A stretch of 64,000 bases of DNA from Paramagnetospirillum caucaseum (GTDB lineage Bacteria > Pseudomonadota > Alphaproteobacteria > Rhodospirillales > Magnetospirillaceae). Every line of letters starts with the position of its first letter. Within the stretch, counting starts at the first letter, position 1. The DNA is taken from assembly GCF_000342045.1 (NCBI RefSeq), contig NZ_AONQ01000007.1, positions 24,844-88,843 on the forward strand, read 5' to 3'. The position numbers and the translations under genes were made by a program. Below the pieces are notes generated by a model that saw nothing but the letters and a program-made list of their open reading frames with translations, was not told where the DNA came from and did not search any database. Positions 56,920 through 64,000 of this stretch are shown here, piece by piece.

Positions 56920-57420
56920 TCACACCTCGATCTCCCCCAGCTTGGCCTGGGTTTCCTTCAGGCGGTCGGCCTTCTTCTTCATGTCGTGTTCCATGCGCTT
57001 GATGCGCTTGTCCAAATCCTCGATATGGGCGAGGCGCTCCACCCGCTTGTGCTTGTTGTAGCTGGAGGTGAAGCGCTTGACGCCCCAATCGGCGGTGACG
57101 AAGAACAGGGCGGCGCCGGCCACCAGCACGATGATCGCCGCCACCCCGCCATAGGCGCTGTTGACCGCCACCATGGCGCCCCAGAAGCCGATGGTCACCA
57201 GCGACGAGGCCGAGGCCAGCACCAGCCGGTTGACCGTCTGGTCATGGCGCATCTGGCGCTTCTCGTGCTCGCGCATGGCGTTGACGATCTCTTCCCTGGC
57301 GATGGCCTGCCAGGTCCTGAACGACATGCCCTTGACCGTCCGGTTGTCGCGGATGGTCTGTTCCAGCTTGCGCACCAGATAATCGGCCTTCTGGTCCGGC
57401 GTCGGGCCTTCAGCGGCCAA
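56920..57420 (-). CDS. Small membrane protein with two TM segments and a coiled-coil tail
   Basis: 166 residues from a probable TTG at 57420 (GGGAG upstream). A helical N-terminus (KADYLVRKLEQTIRDNRTVK) resembles cytoplasmic linker regions. Two hydrophobic segments lie at about 68-85 and 93-110 (VAAIIVLVAGAALFFVTADW), and a charged coiled coil occupies 125-165 (LDKRIKRMEHDMKKKADRL). I do not recognise a family. The topology, two helices with both long ends in the cytoplasm, suggests a membrane scaffold. Same strand as the acetyltransferase-like gene 43 bases upstream. Confidence 0.72.
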   Translation of the reverse strand: MAAEGPTPDQKADYLVRKLEQTIRDNRTVKGMSFRTWQAIAREEIVNAMREHEKRQMRHDQTVNRLVLASASSLVTIGFWGAMVAVNSAYGGVAAIIVLVAGAALFFVTADWGVKRFTSSYNKHKRVERLAHIEDLDKRIKRMEHDMKKKADRLKETQAKLGEIEV

Positions 57421-57463
57421 GTCTCGTCTCCCACGGTGGTCAGGGCCGCAGTTTAATCAACCC

Positions 57464-58624
57464 TCACCCCTTGCGGAAAGGCCCTTCCTCCGCCTGCTCG
57501 GCGATGTCCTCGGCCACCAGGGCGCGCTCGTGGGCGAGATAGCGCGCCACCGGCTCGGCCAGACCGGGATCGGCGATCCAGTGGCCGGAATAGGTGGCCA
57601 CCGGCAGATAGCCCCGGCTGACCTTGTGCTCACCCTGGGCGCCGGCCTCGACGCGGGCGAGACCGTGGGCGATGGCGAAGTCCAGGGCACGGTAGTAGCA
57701 CGCCTCGAAATGCAGGAAATCCACATGCCGCCCGCCGCCCCAGGTGCGGCCGTAAAGGGTGTCCCCGCCCAGCATGTTGAAGGCCGCCCCCAGGGGCTCG
57801 CCATCGGCTTCGGCCCACACCAGCACCACGCTGTCGGCCAGGGTCGAGGCCGAGAGTTCCTCGAAGAAGGCGCGGCTGACATAGGCGCGGCCCCATTTGC
57901 GATCCACCACCGCCTGATAGAAGGCGTGGAAGACGTCCCAGTGCCGCGCCTTGACGTCGCCGCCCACCAGGGTGGAAAGCCGGACGCCGGAGCGCGCCAC
58001 CGCCTCGCGCTCCTTGCGGATCTGCTTGCGCTTGCGGGACGACAGGCGGTCCAGGAAGTCGTCGAAACCCCGATAGCCGTCGTTGCGCCAGTGATACTGG
58101 CTGCCCAGGCGTTGCAGCCAGCCCGCCTCGCCCAGCCCTTCATACTCGCCCTCGGAGGGAAAGGTGACGTGCACCGAACTGGCGCCCAGGCGGCGGGCCA
58201 GATCCACCATGGAGGATGCCAGCACCCGCCTCAGCCTGGGGCCATCCTCGCCGGCCAGGACCAGCAGGCGCGGCCCGGTGACCGGCGTGAAGGGCACGGC
58301 GCATTGCAGCTTGGGGTAATACGCGCCGCCCGCCCGCTCGTAGGCCTGGGCCCAGCTCCAGTCGAAGACGTATTCGCCGAAGGAATGGCTTTTCAGATAA
58401 AGCGGCGCCGCCGCCAGCAATCGTCCCTCGCCGTCGCGCACCAGGAGATGGCGGGGCTGCCAGCCGGTACGCGGCGAGGCCGAGCCGGAGCGCTCCATGG
58501 CGTCGAGAAAGGCATGGCGGATGAAGGGATTATCCGTGCCGGCGCAGGCATCCCACGCGGCGGCCTCCACCTCCGAGATGGCGGACAGAACGGTGACGCT
58601 GAGACGCTTTTCTCCATCGGGCAT
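57464..58624 (-). CDS. DUF482/GNAT-fold acyltransferase-like protein
   Basis: 386 residues from the ATG at 58624. It matches the FemAB-like DUF482 group: SAISEVEAAAWDAC near the N-terminus, NPFIRHAFLDAMERSGSA, YFxW-like EYVFDWSWAQAYERAG, LSSRKRKQIRKEREAV, and C-terminal FEACYYRALDFAIAHGLARVEAGAQGEHKVSRGY. Members are thought to transfer aminoacyl or acyl groups, but no substrate is established. It is divergent from the FAD-linked oxidase at 58762. No signal peptide is seen, so it is cytoplasmic. Confidence 0.85.
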   Translation of the reverse strand: MPDGEKRLSVTVLSAISEVEAAAWDACAGTDNPFIRHAFLDAMERSGSASPRTGWQPRHLLVRDGEGRLLAAAPLYLKSHSFGEYVFDWSWAQAYERAGGAYYPKLQCAVPFTPVTGPRLLVLAGEDGPRLRRVLASSMVDLARRLGASSVHVTFPSEGEYEGLGEAGWLQRLGSQYHWRNDGYRGFDDFLDRLSSRKRKQIRKEREAVARSGVRLSTLVGGDVKARHWDVFHAFYQAVVDRKWGRAYVSRAFFEELSASTLADSVVLVWAEADGEPLGAAFNMLGGDTLYGRTWGGGRHVDFLHFEACYYRALDFAIAHGLARVEAGAQGEHKVSRGYLPVATYSGHWIADPGLAEPVARYLAHERALVAEDIAEQAEEGPFRKG

Positions 58625-58761
58625 GATGCCAAGATGAGGGCGGAGGCGAAGAATTCCAAGATGCGCATGGCCGTCATGACCCATCCCGCCCCTTCGGGGA
58701 GTATCAATTCCTGTGCCGGAAGTGCTATGGGAGGGCCCGCACCACCCGAATTCCGCGGATC

Positions 58762-60366
58762 ATGAGCGCTTCCATCGACTTCTCCTCGCTGCCCCAGGCG
58801 GAACTGACCGACGACGGCGGCAAGCCCGTCAAGGCCCGCCTGCTCGCCACCCACGACGTCGCCCTGGCGGTGGCCGAGGCGGTGCGCGCCAATTGGGCGG
58901 TGATGCCGGCCGGGGGGCTGACCAGCGCCATCGGGTCCTACGACTATCACGACGACGGCATCGCCGGTTTCGCCGGCATCGTCGCCATCCGCCCCAAGGG
59001 GGCGCTGGCCGCCGAGATGGTGGCCGCCCAGACGCCGCTGGCCGAACTCAAGACCCATCAGGTGGCCATCGACGCCGAGAACGGGCTGGTCTCGGCGGGT
59101 GCCGGGCTGACCTTCACCCAGGTCAACGCCGCCCTGGCCGGGACGGTCGGCCCCAACGCCCGCGTCCTGATCGACCTGACCAGCATCGCCTCGGCCTTCG
59201 TCGGCGGCGTGGTAGCCACCGGCGGCATGGGGCCGCTGCGTCTTTCGCCGCTCGGCACCCTGGACGCCGTCTGCCTGGCCGACGGCGGCGACGCGCCGCG
59301 CATGGTCGAGGGCGAGGCCCTGGCCGGCGTCCAGGGCCTGCAGGGTTGGACCGGCATGGTCGCCGCCGCCCGCTTCCGCTTCGTCCTGGTGCCGACCGGC
59401 GAATTCGGGCTGGTGCTGCCGGTGCAGGGGTCGGACGTGGACACCATCGCCGGGCTGCTGGCCTGGCTGCGCCCCTGGACCCGCATCACCCTGCCCGAGG
59501 CCGGCGGCCGCGTCACCGGCGAGGGCGGCGAGACGGTGCTGAACGGCATCGAGCTGGTCAGCCGCGATTCGCTGGAAACCTTCATCGAGCACGCGGAGGA
59601 GCCGGCCCGCTCCAAGGCGCAGGGGCTACTGCAATCCTGCGAATACGCCGGCGCCGACATGCTGGCCTGCCTGACCGGCTGGTCGGAACTGTCCATCGAC
59701 GACGTGCTGATGAGCCTGCTCGACCCCGAGACCGAGACCATCGGCGGCGTGATGATCGATTTCGGCGTCGGCTTCTCGTCGGGCGCCGAGATGGAGACCT
59801 TCCGCGCCATCCGCGAAGGCGCCCCCGACCTGGCCCGCACCAGGGCGCGCGTCGTCCAGCCCGGCAAGCTGAAGCCGTGGAGCACGTCCACCGACATCAA
59901 CATCGTGCTGCCCGCCGATACCGGGGCCATCGTAGCGGTGCTGGAGGCCTATGCCGATTACCGCGCCGCCATCCGCACCCTGGCCCGCGAACTGAAGGGC
60001 GCCGTCGAGGTGGAATTGTCGGCCTACGGCCACCTGTCGCCGTCGGGCATCGACCCCCATCACCGCGTCACCCTGTTCGCCGCCCTGGGCGCCGAGGCGG
60101 CCCTGGCCGGAGCGCGTCAGGCGGTGGCGGCCAACAAGCGCACCCTGATCCACGATCTGATGTTCGCCGCCAAGAGCCATGCCCTGGCGGTGACCGGCGG
60201 CGAGAAGGGGGCGCCCTCCCTGGTGGAGATCGCCCGCGCCGCCGGCGGCGAGAACCGCCTGCCCGAGGACCTGAAGGCCGCCTTCGCCCGCACCCGCGCC
60301 GCCGTGATGGCGGCGCCGGCCCATTTCAGCTTCCGCGCCCCGCCCGAACTGCGGACCGGGGACTGA
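58762..60366 (+). CDS. FAD-linked oxidase (D-lactate dehydrogenase/VAO-type)
   Basis: 534 residues. The N-terminal FAD-binding (PCMH) domain shows VMPAGGLTSAIGSY, VSAGAGLTFTQVNAALAG and the second phosphate-binding loop ASAFVGGVVATGGMGPL. The C-terminal half is a substrate cap with a PHHRVTLFAALGAEAAL segment. Such enzymes oxidise 2-hydroxy acids or similar alcohols and pass electrons to quinone or cytochrome; the substrate cannot be called. It is convergent with the phosphatase gene 4 bases away and divergent from the acyltransferase-like gene. Confidence 0.85.
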   Translation: MSASIDFSSLPQAELTDDGGKPVKARLLATHDVALAVAEAVRANWAVMPAGGLTSAIGSYDYHDDGIAGFAGIVAIRPKGALAAEMVAAQTPLAELKTHQVAIDAENGLVSAGAGLTFTQVNAALAGTVGPNARVLIDLTSIASAFVGGVVATGGMGPLRLSPLGTLDAVCLADGGDAPRMVEGEALAGVQGLQGWTGMVAAARFRFVLVPTGEFGLVLPVQGSDVDTIAGLLAWLRPWTRITLPEAGGRVTGEGGETVLNGIELVSRDSLETFIEHAEEPARSKAQGLLQSCEYAGADMLACLTGWSELSIDDVLMSLLDPETETIGGVMIDFGVGFSSGAEMETFRAIREGAPDLARTRARVVQPGKLKPWSTSTDINIVLPADTGAIVAVLEAYADYRAAIRTLARELKGAVEVELSAYGHLSPSGIDPHHRVTLFAALGAEAALAGARQAVAANKRTLIHDLMFAAKSHALAVTGGEKGAPSLVEIARAAGGENRLPEDLKAAFARTRAAVMAAPAHFSFRAPPELRTGD

Positions 60367-60370
60367 AGCC

Positions 60371-60939
60371 TCACTCTTCCGGCGGAACCTCGGCGGCGCG
60401 CTCGCTGGCCCGAAGATAGGACATCTTGTCGGGATAGCCCCTGGCTACACAATGGTGGTGCAGGCGCATGGCCTCGACCAGGGCGCCCCGGCGGTCCAGC
60501 ATCTCGTCGGCCATGCGCACCATGCGCGAATTGGGCCACGAGAACGGGCGGATGGCCGCCAGATGGGCGAAGGAATCGGCCTCGCGCCCGGGATTGCGCT
60601 GGGCCATCAGGATGATGGCGGTGGCGGTGGAGCGCGAAATGCCCATGTGGCAGTGGATCAGCAGATGCTCCACCATTTCAGCCTTCAGCCCCTCGCCGTA
60701 TTCCAGGATGGCCTCCACGTCGCGGGCGGTGGCGGGGGTCTGTCCGTCCTGCGGATTGACGATGTCGTGGAAGCGCCAGATGGTGCGGGCGTGGGGCGGA
60801 TAAAGGGTGAAATGCTCCGGGTCCGGCCATTCGGGGTCGAGGATGGTCACCACATGGCTGACCCCCGCCGCCGCATGGGCCGGCAGTTCGTCGATGCCGC
60901 AGATGGTCAGCGGAAAGGGCAGCAGCGGGGTCTTGATCG

Positions 60940-60943
<4 letters not shown>
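60371..60943 (-). CDS. Dual-specificity/tyrosine protein phosphatase
   Basis: 190 residues from a GTG at 60943 that overlaps the nifA stop (GTGA). The signature CX5R is [10 protein letters not shown], nucleophile Cys98 and Arg104. [12 protein letters not shown] loop supplies candidate general-acid Asp residues. Length and layout match small bacterial dual-specificity phosphatases. Translational coupling to nifA is unusual and implies a shared function, perhaps nitrogen-fixation or microaerobic signalling; the target is unknown. A cysteine nucleophile phosphatase next to a cysteine-redox regulator is notable but could be chance. Confidence 0.87.
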
Positions 60944-62631
<1,688 letters not shown>

Positions 62632-62705
62632 CCGATCCACCAATTGACCTTCACACGGAAACAAAGCCGCAGCGACCCGCCGCGACCGGCTCCCCCCACC
62701 TTTTC

Positions 62706-62719
62706 TTGATTACAGTCAT
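62706..62719 (-). promoter_or_regulatory. Possible FNR/FixK-type site upstream of nifA
   Basis: The + strand reads TTGAT-TACA-GTCAT, one base from the TTGA-N6-TCAA core. It is about 75 bases upstream of nifA. No convincing -10 box lies downstream. Anaerobic control of nifA by FNR/FixK proteins is known in several alphaproteobacteria. Confidence 0.25.
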
Positions 62720-62788
62720 AATTCTTAGTCCATGCGCGCCCGTTCGTCCACACCCGCTTGGTTGCCCGGGCGGGTGGGGCCGGACGGC

Positions 62789-63376
62789 TCATGGCCCGAT
62801 ATGCAGGGCGCCCATGGGGCGGCGGGCGATGATGCGCAGGAAGTATTCGCCGGGCTCGTCCACCCGCCAGCGGACGCGGCGGTCCACCGGCCCGATGTTG
62901 TCCTCCTCGTCCAGCACGATGTCGAAGCTGTCGGCCACCACCTGCAGGCGCAGCCGCTGGGGCTCGTCCAGACGGAACGAGACGGAATGGGCGCCGGGCT
63001 GCAGCCGGCCGAGCGGCAGGAACACCCGCTGGCGGTCGGCAAGGGTCAGCGGCGCCAGGGCGGCGGGCTCCCAGATGCCGTCGGCGGGCACCGCCACCGG
63101 CGGCGGCGGCAGGCGGCACTCGGTCTTGAGCCGGCCCATCAGGGTCTTGAGCCGGCTGACCGTGCCGTCGTCCTGCCGGCCGGCATAGCTGGCCACATGG
63201 CCGGCCAGCCCCTCGTCGCCCCGCTCGATGCGCAGGGCCATCCGGCCGCTGCACTCTCCCTCGTGACAGGTCAGGCAGACGGCGTCGAAGATCACCACGG
63301 TGGCGACCGGCATGTCTTGCGCGGCGACCGGAGCGGCAAACGTCAGGGACAGGAGAAGGAGAAGCGCTTTGATCAT
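62789..63376 (-). CDS. Secreted protein with one c-type heme motif
   Basis: 195 residues with a signal peptide (LLLLSLTFAAPVAAQ). Mature N-terminus: CLTCH (residues 34-38), a single c-type heme site, followed by a third Cys at 42. A low-complexity Pro stretch follows (RLPPPPVAVPADG), and the C-terminal half (about 110-195) is a beta-rich, unrecognised domain. No typical distal methionine is obvious, so heme attachment is likely but not certain; a redox cysteine site is the alternative. Located 157 bases upstream of nifA on the same strand. Function unknown. Confidence 0.72.
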   Translation of the reverse strand: MIKALLLLLSLTFAAPVAAQDMPVATVVIFDAVCLTCHEGECSGRMALRIERGDEGLAGHVASYAGRQDDGTVSRLKTLMGRLKTECRLPPPPVAVPADGIWEPAALAPLTLADRQRVFLPLGRLQPGAHSVSFRLDEPQRLRLQVVADSFDIVLDEEDNIGPVDRRVRWRVDEPGEYFLRIIARRPMGALHIGP

Positions 63377-63455
63377 GGCCGCCCTCCCGATGACTGGGGC
63401 GATGCCGCCAGCATAGGCCCGGCCGGCCGGAGGGACGAAGCCGGAAAAAGGGGGA

Positions 63456-64000
63456 TCAGACCTGCTTCTTGCGCGTGCGGCGCGTCGGGGTCTGGGGCGG
63501 GGCCTCCTGGGGGGCGGCCAGCATCATGGGGCGGCGGGGCAGCGAGGCTTCCATCACCTGCTCGATCAGTTGGGCGGTGGCCAGGACCTCGGCCAGCTTG
63601 GCCCGCAGGGTGTCGACGGTCAGTTCCTCGGACTTGCGCTTGCGGCTGGTGGACAAGGCGCCGGCACCGGCGGCGATGAACTTGTCCACCCAATCGTCCA
63701 GCTTGGCGCGGCTGATGCCGATGGCCAGGGCGACGGCGTCGGCATCCTCGCCGCGCAGCACCCGCATCACCGACTGGCGCTTGAGCGCCTGGGTGATGGG
63801 CAGCCGCCGCTTCTGCACCATGGTCAGCTTGGTGACGTTGTCGCCCGCCGCCATCGGAGAGGCGGAGGCGGTCAGCGGCGCCGGCACCTGGGCCATGACC
63901 GGCGGCGGGGCCAGGGCGGCGGGAGCCTGCGGAACGGCGGCCTGCGGCTTGGGCGCGGCGGGCTTGAGCACGACGGCCCGGCCCGCCGGCTGCGGAGCCG
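63456..64000 (-). CDS. Partial gene: paralogue of the 43908 protein's HTH tail module
   Basis: The frame is open at the right edge, so the N-terminus is missing. Visible: a Pro/Ala linker, then a transposase-like HTH module (KRQSVMRVLRGEDADAVALA, then LDDWVDKFIAAGAGALS), a leucine-heptad helix (LRAKLAEVLATAQLIEQVM) and a basic tail (RRTRKKQV). The HTH plus heptad helix matches residues about 442-530 of the 43908-45689 protein. Upstream of the GTG at 63971 the frame continues (APQPAGRAVV), so that codon is not the start. Function unknown. Confidence 0.7.
   Translation of the reverse strand, partial: APQPAGRAVVLKPAAPKPQAAVPQAPAALAPPPVMAQVPAPLTASASPMAAGDNVTKLTMVQKRRLPITQALKRQSVMRVLRGEDADAVALAIGISRAKLDDWVDKFIAAGAGALSTSRKRKSEELTVDTLRAKLAEVLATAQLIEQVMEASLPRRPMMLAAPQEAPPQTPTRRTRKKQV

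Overview
The window is high-GC chromosomal DNA from an alphaproteobacterium. I infer a Rhodospirillales organism of the Magnetospirillum type. The basis is a NifA with the oxygen-sensing cysteine spacing, a stand-alone NDUFS4-type complex I subunit, many PAS/histidine-kinase/GGDEF signalling genes, and rubrerythrin/rubredoxin genes typical of microaerophiles. The species cannot be fixed without a database search.

Layout. Bases 1-15838 (minus strand) hold the 5' part of one giant gene for a secreted FecR/cadherin-like/RTX repeat protein; at least 5279 codons lie in the window and the C-terminus is beyond the left edge. An AT-rich promoter region follows, then a membrane-bound PAS sensor kinase (16.2-18.7 kb). 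At 18.9-23.2 kb is a divergent AcrAB/MexEF-type RND pump pair. At 23.3-25.7 kb are a cytochrome c and a compact peroxide/oxygen-protection operon: a rubrerythrin lacking its rubredoxin domain, two rubredoxins and a rubredoxin reductase. A NodT-type outer membrane lipoprotein (25.9-27.2 kb) and an MdtABC-type RND system (28.1-35.6 kb) share a strand but are separated by an oppositely oriented serine-recombinase-like gene that has lost its catalytic residues.

At 35.8-39.9 kb a FIST-domain sensor is adjacent to a hybrid kinase with two receiver domains and an Hpt domain, an arrangement like NosP/NahK. Then come an esterase, a PilZ protein, a small orphan gene, tRNA-Arg(UCU) and the NDUFS4-type protein. 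At 42.1-43.7 kb an OprB-family porin lies downstream of a cobalamin riboswitch and carries a G10 tract that throws its last beta-strand out of frame. At 43.9-45.7 kb is an unknown protein whose helix-turn-helix module recurs in the partial gene at the right edge.

From 46.0 to 51.6 kb a six-gene same-strand signalling cassette encodes an OmpR-like regulator, a REC-kinase, SiaB-like and SiaC-like proteins, a kinase and a REC-PAS-GGDEF diguanylate cyclase. This looks like a two-component-driven version of the SiaABCD c-di-GMP switch without the PP2C phosphatase. Metabolic genes follow (solute-binding protein, FadH-like dienoyl-CoA reductase, YhiN-like flavoprotein, hydrolase, acetyltransferase-like protein, FAD-linked oxidase). 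The right end (60.4-63.4 kb) has a CXXCH secreted protein, nifA, and a protein phosphatase translationally coupled to nifA.

Most regulatory sites below are inverted repeats seen by eye and are candidates only. The cobalamin riboswitch and the tRNA are firm.
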